NCBI GenBank assembly: GCA_944322725.1
Contig: CALUPU010000001.1
Coordinates: forward strand, 248,001-312,000
DNA: 64,000 bases
DNA from: Candidatus Gastranaerophilales bacterium
GTDB taxonomy: Bacteria > Cyanobacteriota > Vampirovibrionia > Gastranaerophilales > Gastranaerophilaceae
Direction of reading: 5' to 3'
Shown here: positions 45,793 to 54,162 of the stretch, in pieces
Numbering within the stretch: position 1 is the stretch's first letter
Layout of the letters: each line of letters opens with the position of its first letter
Notes under the pieces: model-generated
The model's database searches: none
What the model saw: only the letters and a program-made list of their open reading frames with translations
Told to the model about the DNA's origin: nothing
Translations under genes and position numbers: made by a program

Positions 45793-45820
45793 TTGTACTT
45801 TTTTATTTTAAGGTTATAAT
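45793..45820 (+). promoter_or_regulatory. Candidate promoter of the omp85 gene
   Basis: TTGTAC (45793-45798), 16 bases, perfect TATAAT (45815-45820). The start near 45827 leaves about 27 bases of leader to the proposed ATT start at 45854. Confidence 0.55.
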
Positions 45821-45853
45821 CTTAGAGGAAGTATTAGAGATAGGAATACGACA

Positions 45854-47833
45854 ATTTCTGTTGTTAAGAATATAGGAACCGTTATATGTTTGTCATTGGG
45901 GCTGATGGTTGTACAGTCATGTCCTACTTATGCTGCACATGCTAAATGGAAATTCTGGCAGAAGAATAAAAATGAACAAACTCAACAAGTTATACCTGAA
46001 TCTTCTCCTGATACCGATACACTATGGGACAGTGTGAAGCCCGAAACAAAAAATCTTCAGGCTGAAAAAACTCAGACAACTTCCGATATAAAATTTCATT
46101 CTGTTGAAATTGAGGGCAATAACCTTATAAACACTGCTGAAATTATGCAATATATTAAAATTCAGGCAGGTGACCCTTACAGTGTTGATATTGTACAGCA
46201 AAACCTTAAAGCTGTTTATGACATGGGTTATTTCAGCGAAAAAATGAGAGCTGTACCGGTAAAAGTAGATGACAAAAATATAAAACTTAAAATTATTGTA
46301 CAAGAAAATATACCTATCACAGACTTCACTATTACAGGTAATAACTCTGTTGCAACAGGTGATTTACTCCAGATTCTTAACCCGCTATTGAATAAACCGC
46401 AGAATATTCTAAAACTCAACGAAGCTATTACTGAAATTCAAGAGTATTATGCAAGTCAGGGATATATCCTTGCAAGAGTAACAAGCATCTCTGATGATCC
46501 GGACGGAATGGTGAACCTGACCATTGATGAAGGTAAAATCGGTTCAATAATCATTGAAGGTAACAAAAAAACAAAAGATTTTGTCGTAAGAAGAAATATT
46601 TTAACACAGCCCGGCACCATCTATAATGAAAACCTTATCAAACAGGATTTGATGAGATTGTACGGTACTCAGGCATTTAAAGATGTTAAAAGAACCATTG
46701 AACGCGATGAAGAAAATCCGGAAGTATATGATGTAACGATACATCTTGAAGAGCAGAGAACAGGTACAATCTCTGTCGGGGGCGGTCTTGATACAGCAAC
46801 GGGTCTATTTGGTACAGGCGGTTTTACGGACAACAACTTTCGGGGTACAGGTCAAAGAGTTTCGCTTAATCTGTTAGCAGGTACAGGTATTGTTATGGCA
46901 GACAGTTCAATGCTTAACAGAGCAAATCTGCAGGCTGAGATAAGCTGGTTTGAGCCAAAACTCAAAGGTACAGATAATGCTTTAATGGTTAAAGCATTCG
47001 GAAGAGACTTTGCCAGCTATCAGATACCGCTTGCAGTTGAACAAAGATTCGGTATTGAATCAACAATTTCCAGAGCTTTTACAAACTATCCGCACTTGAC
47101 AGGTGCTTTCAGCGTAGGACTTGAAAATGTACACGTAAAAGAAGGAGATGCTTCACAAATTGCCGGATTATATGCCGCACACAATATACCTATCTCAGAA
47201 CGTGCAAAACAATTGCAGGGCGGTTTATTCCTGACATTTGCACCCAGTCTTATATATGACACCAGAGACAGCGCAACACTGCCCAGAAAAGGGGTTTTTG
47301 CCAATGTAAGATTTGAAGAATCAATTGCTTTAGACGGATTTGAAAATACCTTTGGTAAGTTATCAGGAGGCATCAAAAAATACTATCCTGTAGCCAAAAA
47401 ATCTGCTGTTTCACTTGCTTTCAGAGCAGGAGGCAAAATACACGGCGATATGCCTGAGGTAATGGCATACAGATTGGGCGGTCCTTACACGGTAAGAGGT
47501 TTTAGAATGAGCGGTATCGGTACAGGTACAGGATTTATGATGGGTCAGGCAGAATTCCAGACACCTATCCCTTTTATCGACAGACTTACAGATGCAAAAT
47601 TTCTCGACAACATAAGAATTGCAGCATTTGTTGATGCAGGTCAAATATACGGCTCAACAGTTACAAACGAAATTTATAACAGACCTATTCACGCAATCAC
47701 TGCAGGTGTTGGCGTAAGGATATTTGTACCCGGTGTAGGTCCGCTGAGCATTGACTGGGGCTATCCGCTCACTGGAGTACCTGCCGGAAACTCAAAAGGT
47801 GCATTTACTTTTGGTGTAGGAGAGTTCTACTAA
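45854..47833 (+). CDS. Omp85-family outer-membrane protein (BamA/TamA-like)
   Basis: About 660 residues. POTRA domains (about 75-310) include SVEIEGNNLINTAEIM, FTITGNNSVATGDLL and IIIEGNKKTKDFVVRRNIL. A 16-strand barrel follows with GGGLDTATGLFGTGGFTDNN, the lid-loop VRGFRMSGIGTG and a terminal FTFGVGEFY strand. It inserts barrel proteins into the outer membrane. In this frame the first ATG/GTG/TTG is TTG at 45890, which would cut off the signal peptide. ATT at 45854, eight bases after AGGA, gives MSVVKNIGTVICLSLGLMVV with cleavage near TYAA. I prefer that start. A sequence indel upstream is the alternative. Only the start is uncertain; the family is sure. Confidence 0.88.
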   Translation: MSVVKNIGTVICLSLGLMVVQSCPTYAAHAKWKFWQKNKNEQTQQVIPESSPDTDTLWDSVKPETKNLQAEKTQTTSDIKFHSVEIEGNNLINTAEIMQYIKIQAGDPYSVDIVQQNLKAVYDMGYFSEKMRAVPVKVDDKNIKLKIIVQENIPITDFTITGNNSVATGDLLQILNPLLNKPQNILKLNEAITEIQEYYASQGYILARVTSISDDPDGMVNLTIDEGKIGSIIIEGNKKTKDFVVRRNILTQPGTIYNENLIKQDLMRLYGTQAFKDVKRTIERDEENPEVYDVTIHLEEQRTGTISVGGGLDTATGLFGTGGFTDNNFRGTGQRVSLNLLAGTGIVMADSSMLNRANLQAEISWFEPKLKGTDNALMVKAFGRDFASYQIPLAVEQRFGIESTISRAFTNYPHLTGAFSVGLENVHVKEGDASQIAGLYAAHNIPISERAKQLQGGLFLTFAPSLIYDTRDSATLPRKGVFANVRFEESIALDGFENTFGKLSGGIKKYYPVAKKSAVSLAFRAGGKIHGDMPEVMAYRLGGPYTVRGFRMSGIGTGTGFMMGQAEFQTPIPFIDRLTDAKFLDNIRIAAFVDAGQIYGSTVTNEIYNRPIHAITAGVGVRIFVPGVGPLSIDWGYPLTGVPAGNSKGAFTFGVGEFY

Positions 47834-47925
47834 TATACAAGCTAATTTACATTTTTTTAAAAAATGAACATTATAAACATAATCATCGTTATACAAAATG
47901 TAATAAAACATACGGAGGAACAAAT

Positions 47926-48642
47926 ATGATAAACAATAAAACAAAAAAAGTTGTATCAGCGCTCCTTTTAGCATCATTATTATCTTTTGGTGCAGCTGTT
48001 GTCCCGTCTGATAATACATTTGCACAAGCACAGACGCAGCAGCAGTTTACTCCTCTGCAAGGTAAAGTAGTATATGTTCCTGCAGGAACAGCATTCCCAG
48101 CCACAGCAACTATGGAAATATCATCGGAAAACCTTTCGCTCGGTCAAAGTGTTTGCATAGCTTTATCAAATAATTTTTATTACAATAACACACTTGTGGC
48201 ACCAATCGGCAGTTCTGTTAACGGTACAGTCATACAGGTAAAAAAAGCAGGACATGCCGGTATTAACGGACAATTAATGGTTAAATTCACAAATATTGTA
48301 ACACCATACGGACAAATGATACCTATATCAGGAAAAATACAAACTGATGACGGAACAGGTCTTATTAAAGGCGGAACAAAAATGGATTCAGCAACAGATT
48401 ATGCAAAAGATATAGCAGTAGGCACTGCAGCAGGCGCGGTTGCAGGTGTCATAATGGGACCTTTATCCGGAGGCAAAGTTGGTAAAGGTGCAGCATACGG
48501 CACTGCGGTTGGTGCTACTGCCGGATTAGCAAAATCATTATGGGATAAAGGAACACCCGCAACAATTCCTGCAGGTACTGTTATAAATATAGTGCTTGAT
48601 CAGCAGATTACATTTACACCGCAGCAAAGTTACCAATATTAA
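47926..48642 (+). CDS. Exported glycine-zipper protein, unknown function
   Basis: 238 residues. The signal peptide (MINNKTKKVVSALLLASLLS, cleavage near TFAQA) precedes a beta-rich domain (GKVVYVPAGTAFPATATMEI to about 135). That domain resembles the barrel of VirB10/TrbI-like proteins in its P-A-G-T, IGSSVNGTVIQV and late PAGTVINIVLDQQ phrases. A glycine zipper (AVGTAAGAVAGVIMGPLSGG, about 165-185) could insert into or span a membrane. A Shine-Dalgarno GGAGG is present. It lies between omp85 and tonB and is probably periplasmic or outer-membrane associated. The VirB10-like resemblance is faint. Confidence 0.75.
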   Translation: MINNKTKKVVSALLLASLLSFGAAVVPSDNTFAQAQTQQQFTPLQGKVVYVPAGTAFPATATMEISSENLSLGQSVCIALSNNFYYNNTLVAPIGSSVNGTVIQVKKAGHAGINGQLMVKFTNIVTPYGQMIPISGKIQTDDGTGLIKGGTKMDSATDYAKDIAVGTAAGAVAGVIMGPLSGGKVGKGAAYGTAVGATAGLAKSLWDKGTPATIPAGTVINIVLDQQITFTPQQSYQY

Positions 48643-48650
48643 TTGGTAAC
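48629..48650 (+). terminator. Hairpin over the stop codon of the glycine-zipper gene
   Basis: GTTACCAAT pairs perfectly with ATTGGTAAC around ATTA and spans the stop codon. Only a weak T-rich tract follows, so termination may be partial. Confidence 0.4.
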
Positions 48651-48714
48651 TCGGGTAATTTGTTTTATTGTTTAGCTTTTGCTAAACTTAGGACAAAAGA
48701 GATTTGGGGACAAA

Positions 48715-49923
48715 ATGACATTACTAGGAAACATAGATTTATACGAGGACGAAGAAGAAGAACTTATAGATTCGAAGTATACATACGGAATCTATAAAAA
48801 GGAAGACGAAAACGATATTCCTTTACCTAAGTGCTTATTTTTCTCAGCTGTTCTGCATCCTGTTGCAGTAGGTATGGTATGGCTGAGCATAATAATACTC
48901 GCTTTCCTCGGTGTAACTTTTTCCGTGTTTGAAAAACCGCAGCAAAAACCTAAAGATATAGAGTTTGTGCTTGTTAATAAAGAAGGTACGCCTATTAACA
49001 AAAATACAAAATTCAGAGCAGACAGAAACTCACGTGCAGGCGGAAAACACGATCCTAACAGACCTGTATCACAGCCGCAGGCAGCTTCACAGGCAAGTAA
49101 GCCTCAGCAGGCAGCACCTCAACAAAAGGCAGCACCTAAAAAGACTAAGCAGCATACAGCACAGCGAAGCCAGCAGTCTAAAAAGCCTGTACAAAAACAA
49201 GTTCAAAAACAGCAGCCAAAACCAGCATTACAAATACCCTGGGCGCCCAAAAAGACAACACAGCCTCCAACTCCTCACGGAGTACCTAAAGCACCAACTG
49301 CAGTACCTAGACCTGCAGTAAAGCCAAGTGCACCTAAAGTAAATAAACCCAGCGGAAGCTTTAACATACCCGCACCTAAAATAGCTGCACCTAAGGTAGC
49401 CGGTCCTTCTGGCGGTCCTATTACAGGTTCCAAAACAGGTTCAGGTTCAAAAAGCGGAGGTTCAGGCACAGGCTCCAAGTATGCACCTGCACCGAGTTTC
49501 TCTCCGAGCGGAGGAGGCAGTTCTTCAGGCGGAAGATTCTCCCCGGGCAGCGCCGGAAGAGGCGGAAATGTAGGCAATCCGGGTCCAGGTAACCCGAAAG
49601 GCGCACCTGGAATAGATGCTCTCAAAGAACCTGATTTCGGTCCTTATATGAGAGAATTACAAAGAAGAATCAAAATGAACTGGGAACCTCCCAAAGGAAA
49701 TGAAAGTAAAAGAGTTGTACTTTTATTCAAGATTGCAAGAGACGGAAGGCTGATTTCCCACAGAGTATACAAGTCGTCAGGACTTCCCGCAGCCGACAGA
49801 GCAGCCATGCACGCTGTAGAATTAACAGCACCCTTCAAGCCGCTGCCACCAGAATACAAAGGAGACAGCGTAGACATTCAATTTACATTTGATTACAACG
49901 TATTTGGAGCAACAACTTACTAG
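48715..49923 (+). CDS. TonB-family energy transducer
   Basis: 402 residues from ATG 48715 (GGGGA five bases upstream); an in-frame TTG at 48679 lacks a ribosome site. A cytoplasmic acidic N-terminus of about 40 residues precedes one membrane helix (LFFSAVLHPVAVGMVWLSII region, about 43-70). A long Pro/Lys/Gln/Ala-rich periplasmic linker and a Gly/Ser-rich stretch (about 95-300) lead to the TonB C-terminal domain (YMRELQRRIKMNWEPPKG to FKPLPPEY). It transmits proton-motive force from ExbB/ExbD to outer-membrane partners. TolA-like function is possible because no TonB-dependent receptor is adjacent. First gene of tonB-exbB-exbD-exbD. Confidence 0.9.
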   Translation: MTLLGNIDLYEDEEEELIDSKYTYGIYKKEDENDIPLPKCLFFSAVLHPVAVGMVWLSIIILAFLGVTFSVFEKPQQKPKDIEFVLVNKEGTPINKNTKFRADRNSRAGGKHDPNRPVSQPQAASQASKPQQAAPQQKAAPKKTKQHTAQRSQQSKKPVQKQVQKQQPKPALQIPWAPKKTTQPPTPHGVPKAPTAVPRPAVKPSAPKVNKPSGSFNIPAPKIAAPKVAGPSGGPITGSKTGSGSKSGGSGTGSKYAPAPSFSPSGGGSSSGGRFSPGSAGRGGNVGNPGPGNPKGAPGIDALKEPDFGPYMRELQRRIKMNWEPPKGNESKRVVLLFKIARDGRLISHRVYKSSGLPAADRAAMHAVELTAPFKPLPPEYKGDSVDIQFTFDYNVFGATTY

Positions 49924-49959
49924 AAAAAATTATTGATAAAATAGAAAGAGGACGTACAA

Positions 49960-50607
49960 ATGGAATTATTACTAAAAGCAGCAATCGAAGATTTATGGAT
50001 TATAGCCCCCATTCTTCTGTGTTCATTCTTAACACTGGCTGTAGCAATCAACAGATTTTATTACTACAACAAGAATAAAAGAGATGTTGTACAATTTATA
50101 CCTAAACTTCAAAAAGAACTTGCAAGAAACAACCTCGATTCTGCACAGAATCTGAGCGTACAACTCGGCGGAATCATCGGTGAAGTATCAGAAGAAGCTG
50201 TAAGAATTTTCTCTGAACAGAAAAACGGTTTCTCCCGTTCTTTTGATATTGCGTCAAGCCTTGCAACCAGAAAACTCGAATCACATCTTACTATTCTCGG
50301 TACAATAGGCGGTGTTTGTCCTTTCTTAGGGTTGTTCGGTACTGTTGTAAGAATTCTTTATACATTCCAGGATTTGGCTTTACAGGGCAACCAATCCGCT
50401 GCAGTTGCCTCCGGTATTGCATCAGCCTTGATAGCAACAGCATTAGGTCTTGGTGTAGCTATTGTTGCAGTAGTTTTATACAACTATTTTCAATCAATGG
50501 TAAAAAGATTTGAGGATGATTTCCAGCTTATTAAACTTCTCTTCTTAAGCTTTGTAGACAGCAATGAAGAAGTTGTTATTAACCAACCGACGAATATCGC
50601 TTTATAG
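49960..50607 (+). CDS. ExbB/TolQ/MotA-family proton channel subunit
   Basis: 215 residues with three membrane helices: about 10-30 (APILLCSFLTLAVAINRF), 115-137 (IGGVCPFLGLFGTVVRILYTF) and 150-172 (ASALIATALGLGVAIVAVVLY). The GLFGTV and A-L-x-x-T-A-x-G-L signatures are those of ExbB/TolQ. It forms the pentamer that harvests proton-motive force with ExbD. AGAGGA precedes the ATG. It follows tonB by 36 bases. Confidence 0.93.
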   Translation: MELLLKAAIEDLWIIAPILLCSFLTLAVAINRFYYYNKNKRDVVQFIPKLQKELARNNLDSAQNLSVQLGGIIGEVSEEAVRIFSEQKNGFSRSFDIASSLATRKLESHLTILGTIGGVCPFLGLFGTVVRILYTFQDLALQGNQSAAVASGIASALIATALGLGVAIVAVVLYNYFQSMVKRFEDDFQLIKLLFLSFVDSNEEVVINQPTNIAL

Positions 50608-50632
50608 TTAATGTCGATAAAAGGAAGACACA

Positions 50633-51163
50633 ATGGCTTTTAAAACAGCAAAAGGTAAAGAAGCTCTTTTCACAGAGATTAATATAACACCGCTTACGGA
50701 TATTTTTCTTGTACTGTTGATTATAATGATGGTGATTGCACCTACATTTCAATCAAACGACAGCAGTATCAAAATGCCTGAAATTAACAGCGGGCTCACT
50801 GTAGAACAGAAAAATGCTACTATCTCCGTGACAAAAGAAGGACAATTTTTTGTAAACGGTACTGCAATTCAGGAGGATGATTTATACAATCAACTGGTTG
50901 CCTTAAAACCAAAACTCGAAAAGAAAGAAGTTGTCGTCAAAGCGGACGAAAGCGTGAAAAGCCGAGAAATCATGAAAATAATGAAGGCAGCACAGGATGC
51001 GGAATTTGAAAAACTGGTGGTAGCAGGAGAACCTCTTTCTAAGAAGGAGCAGAAAAACCTTCAAAAAAACACGACTGCACCGTCGGAAAATACAACTACG
51101 GTACCTGTAACACAGACTGATGATTTTAGACAAACAGTAGGCGAAATACCTTCGGAAGAATAA
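50633..51163 (+). CDS. ExbD/TolR-family protein, first copy
   Basis: 176 residues. One N-terminal helix with the hallmark INITPLTDIFLVLLIIMMVI (Asp23 is the proton-carrying residue), then a periplasmic ExbD domain to about 135. A polar, Thr/Asn/Gln-rich tail of about 35 residues is absent from the second copy. AAGGAAG precedes the ATG. It lies 25 bases after exbB. Confidence 0.93.
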   Translation: MAFKTAKGKEALFTEINITPLTDIFLVLLIIMMVIAPTFQSNDSSIKMPEINSGLTVEQKNATISVTKEGQFFVNGTAIQEDDLYNQLVALKPKLEKKEVVVKADESVKSREIMKIMKAAQDAEFEKLVVAGEPLSKKEQKNLQKNTTAPSENTTTVPVTQTDDFRQTVGEIPSEE

Positions 51164-51173
51164 GGAAATAACA

Positions 51174-51557
51174 ATGGCGAGAGACTCATTTAATGAAATA
51201 AATATTACACCTTTAACAGATATATTTCTGGTGCTTTTAATAATTATGATGGTTATTGCGCCTTTATTGGACCAGCAGGGCTTGAATCTTGCAGTACCTA
51301 ATAATGTGGAGGTTCAAGATGTAAAACAGGATAACAAGCTGATTTCGGTTATTGTAAGTGACGATGACAGATACTTTATTGACGAAAATGAAGTAGCTGC
51401 TTCACAGCTTGAAAATACAATCAAACAGAAATCAAAAGATTTGCCCGAAGGACTGTTAATTCTTGCACAACCGGAAGCATCCCACGGTGCGGTTGTTAAG
51501 CTTATGGACAAAGCAAGAGATGCAGGAGTAACAAATATTTCAATTGCAGAGTCATAA
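51174..51557 (+). CDS. ExbD/TolR-family protein, second copy
   Basis: 127 residues. The helix INITPLTDIFLVLLIIMMVI (starting at residue 8) is identical to the first copy's, while the periplasmic part differs strongly (LDQQGLNLAVPNNVEVQDVKQ and onward). Tandem ExbD pairs can form heterodimers in the ExbB pore. It lies 10 bases after copy one, with AAGGAA upstream. Last gene of the operon. Confidence 0.93.
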   Translation: MARDSFNEINITPLTDIFLVLLIIMMVIAPLLDQQGLNLAVPNNVEVQDVKQDNKLISVIVSDDDRYFIDENEVAASQLENTIKQKSKDLPEGLLILAQPEASHGAVVKLMDKARDAGVTNISIAES

Positions 51558-51583
51558 GATTACAGTATATTTAGTTAAAACAC

Positions 51584-51612
51584 TTTACCTATCACGAATT
51601 TAACAATATAAT
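51584..51612 (+). promoter_or_regulatory. Candidate promoter of the 618-aa TPR gene
   Basis: TTTACC (51584-51589), 17 bases, perfect TATAAT (51607-51612). Confidence 0.55.
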
Positions 51613-51645
51613 GAGATAGTGTTTACGGATGTATGAAAGCAAAAA

Positions 51646-53502
51646 ATGAGTGAAGGGTTAACAGCAAAATTTTTAAAGCAGGCTTTTCAATTTCAGGAGG
51701 AAAAGCATTATAAACAGGCAATCGAAGCCCTGTATAAAGCTTTGTGCATTGAAAGTGACAATATAGAAATTTTGTCTCAAATTTCACAGCTTTACTTTTT
51801 AATGAACAACTTTGAACGTGCTTTGGAATATGCAGAAAAAATTCTTGATATTAATCCCGAACACATAGATACTCTAAAAATTGTTGTTGATATAAACAAA
51901 ATTAACAAAAAATATGCAAAAGCGCTTAACTATGCACAGATTCTATACAGACTAAGCCCTGATATAGACAATTTTGTCACATATCTTGAAATGCTAACAG
52001 AATGCAATCAACACAATACAATCATTGAAGAAATTGAAGCATCAAAATTCAATTATGAAGAAAGAAAAAACGAAAAATTACTTCTGATTGAAGGCTACTC
52101 AAGACTGAAGTTAAATCAAATATTCAAAGCAATAGGCATTTTTCAGGAAATTATAAAACTTTATCCTCAAAATACCGATGCCAGATTTTATCTGGGCGTA
52201 ATCTATTATAAAAAACATCAGGACGCTGATGCAGAAAAACTCTTTAACAGCGTATTGGACGAAATTCAATGCGACAGAACTTACAATTACCTTGGTTTGC
52301 TAAAACTTGATCAGCAAAAAATAGGTGATGCGATAAATTATTTCCAATTTGCAATTAAAATTGAGCAAAATAATGCATTTTACCACTACAATCTAGGTAC
52401 TGCATACTCGCTTAACGGCTGGCTGCTGGAAGCGGAACAGTCGTTTAAAAAAGCTGTTTCTCTCGAGCCGGACAATTTAATATATAACTATTCACTTGCT
52501 TATCTTTACAATGAAAGACACGATTACAAAAAAGCACTTGAAAGTATCGAGCACATTCTGGAACTCGATGCAAATTATACAGACGCAATCATATTAAAAG
52601 CAATGATTGAAGCGAGAAACGGCAATATCATAACAGCAAAAAATACCCTTCAAAAATTATCGGAAACAGTTAAAAATAATGACTTTTTATACTATGCTAT
52701 GGCAAAAATTTATAAAGAATTTCCTCTATACAATGAAGCCATCGAATGTTTACAAAATGCATTAAATATAAAACCTCAATCGCTGGAATACCTTAGCGAA
52801 CTTGCAGACTGCTATTGCGAAACCGGTCAATTTCAGACCGCACAGGATATTGCAACGAAAGTACTTTACTTAAACAAACATTTTATTTATGCACACCTGC
52901 TTCAAGCAAAAATTAACATAAAACAAAAAAGGTACAACGAAGCATTAAAAATAATAAACAATGCAATAAAACTTGACAACAGTTGTGCGGAAGCATATAA
53001 ATATCAGGCAGAAGTATTTGCAGCACAGGGGCTTAAAAACCGTTCAATAGAAAGTGCAAAAATTGCAGTATCTCTGCAGCCTGCAAGCCATGAATATTAT
53101 GCTTTTCTTGCAAAATTGCTATTCGATGCACAGGAATACGAAGACTCATTCTTGTATTACAAAGAAGCATCAATGCTTGATGAACTTAATGTTGATTATT
53201 TATATAATGCAGCACTGGCAGCAGATAAAGCTGACGACTATTTTAATGCGGCAAATTACTATTCTTACGCTTTAAGGCAAGACCCTTTTAACAATCTCAT
53301 AATATACGAGTATGTTGATTTTCTGAAAAGAAATAACAGAATGAAACAGGCGTTAAGCCTGTTGAAAAACAAAATTGATACTGTTGATTCTGTTAATGTT
53401 GCTAAGGTATTGAAACAAAAATATGACGAATTAAAAGCAGAGGATAGTCAACCTGTATTAAAAAAAGTTGAAAATTTTTTCAAAAATATAAAGAAAAAAT
53501 AG
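51646..53502 (+). CDS. Large TPR-repeat protein
   Basis: 618 residues composed almost entirely of about 15-16 tetratricopeptide units (34-residue helix pairs). Clear examples are YKQAIEALYKALCIESDNIE, DAINYFQFAIKIEQNNAFYH and EAIECLQNALNIKPQSLEY. No signal peptide, membrane helix or catalytic domain. It ends in a Lys-rich tail (ENFFKNIKKK). Probably a cytoplasmic scaffold; partner unknown. Good promoter upstream. The stop abuts the convergent YkgJ gene's stop with zero bases between, and there is no obvious terminator. Confidence 0.88.
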   Translation: MSEGLTAKFLKQAFQFQEEKHYKQAIEALYKALCIESDNIEILSQISQLYFLMNNFERALEYAEKILDINPEHIDTLKIVVDINKINKKYAKALNYAQILYRLSPDIDNFVTYLEMLTECNQHNTIIEEIEASKFNYEERKNEKLLLIEGYSRLKLNQIFKAIGIFQEIIKLYPQNTDARFYLGVIYYKKHQDADAEKLFNSVLDEIQCDRTYNYLGLLKLDQQKIGDAINYFQFAIKIEQNNAFYHYNLGTAYSLNGWLLEAEQSFKKAVSLEPDNLIYNYSLAYLYNERHDYKKALESIEHILELDANYTDAIILKAMIEARNGNIITAKNTLQKLSETVKNNDFLYYAMAKIYKEFPLYNEAIECLQNALNIKPQSLEYLSELADCYCETGQFQTAQDIATKVLYLNKHFIYAHLLQAKINIKQKRYNEALKIINNAIKLDNSCAEAYKYQAEVFAAQGLKNRSIESAKIAVSLQPASHEYYAFLAKLLFDAQEYEDSFLYYKEASMLDELNVDYLYNAALAADKADDYFNAANYYSYALRQDPFNNLIIYEYVDFLKRNNRMKQALSLLKNKIDTVDSVNVAKVLKQKYDELKAEDSQPVLKKVENFFKNIKKK

Positions 53503-54099
53503 TTACCAGAAATTTGCGCCGTATTTTTCCCAGGGTTTAATTTTTGATTTAATCAAAGCTTTCATTTCTGATGCTGTCATATTTCTTCCTGAAAGCACCG
53601 TATGAGGTTCGAGTAACTCCAATTCAAGCAAATATTCTTTAAGCTTTCTCACAGAAGCTTTGACTCTTTCACGTTGTTGAAACTGCCATCCTTTAAAACC
53701 GCAGTTAGGCGGAAACAAAGACCATCCGTTTCTTGGAGCACGTCTGCAGCAGTCAGGACGCGTTGAATGGATAGAACATTTGTTATCAGGTGTAAGATGA
53801 GGACAATGGTAGAAAGTAACTTTAGACTCATCCAAATCAGGATTATTTTTCCTCAACTGATTCAAAATATTTTCAACATGGTCAGGTACTGCAGCTTTTG
53901 CTTCATCAATTGAAGAGTATCTTTCAAAAATTTCTACAAAAACTTTTGCTTCTTCTTGTCCCTGTGCGGCAAGTTCAACAAGTTCTTCATAAGTATAAGG
54001 CGTTGTAATAGCTTTGCAGCATTTACCGCACATATTGCATAAATGCTGGGGAAAATCACTCGTATAAACTACCTGTTCATTTGAAACTTCTACATCCAT
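53503..54099 (-). CDS. YkgJ-family cysteine cluster protein
   Basis: 198 residues. The Fe/Zn-binding cysteine cluster is visible as CNMCGKCCK (about 21-29), CPHLTPDNKCSIH and TRPDCCRRAPRNGW. The spacing is that of the UPF0153/YkgJ family (CxxCGxCC...C...C.....RP..C). Function of the family is unknown; it is proposed to bind zinc or an iron-sulfur cluster. The charged middle (EEAKVFVEIFERYSSIDEAK) is helical. It converges on the TPR gene with no spacer. Confidence 0.9.
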   Translation of the reverse strand: MDVEVSNEQVVYTSDFPQHLCNMCGKCCKAITTPYTYEELVELAAQGQEEAKVFVEIFERYSSIDEAKAAVPDHVENILNQLRKNNPDLDESKVTFYHCPHLTPDNKCSIHSTRPDCCRRAPRNGWSLFPPNCGFKGWQFQQRERVKASVRKLKEYLLELELLEPHTVLSGRNMTASEMKALIKSKIKPWEKYGANFW

Positions 54100-54117
54100 A
54101 AATTAATTATAAAATAA

Positions 54118-54146
54118 AAAAGCAGGGAAGTTAAATCCCTGCTTTT
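54118..54146 (-). terminator. Terminator of the 824-aa gene
   Basis: AAAAGCAGGGA (54118-54128) pairs with TCCCTGCTTTT (54136-54146); on the minus strand it follows the stop of the gene at 54163. Confidence 0.85.
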
Positions 54147-54162
54147 ATAATTCAAATACGTT

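Noticed and set aside
48679-48714. Upstream TTG start for the TonB gene
   Set aside because: No ribosome site; the ATG at 48715 has GGGGA at proper distance.
49275-49625. Minus-strand Pro/Gly-rich open frame in the tonB gene
   Set aside because: Antisense of the Gly/Pro-rich TonB linker; composition artefact.
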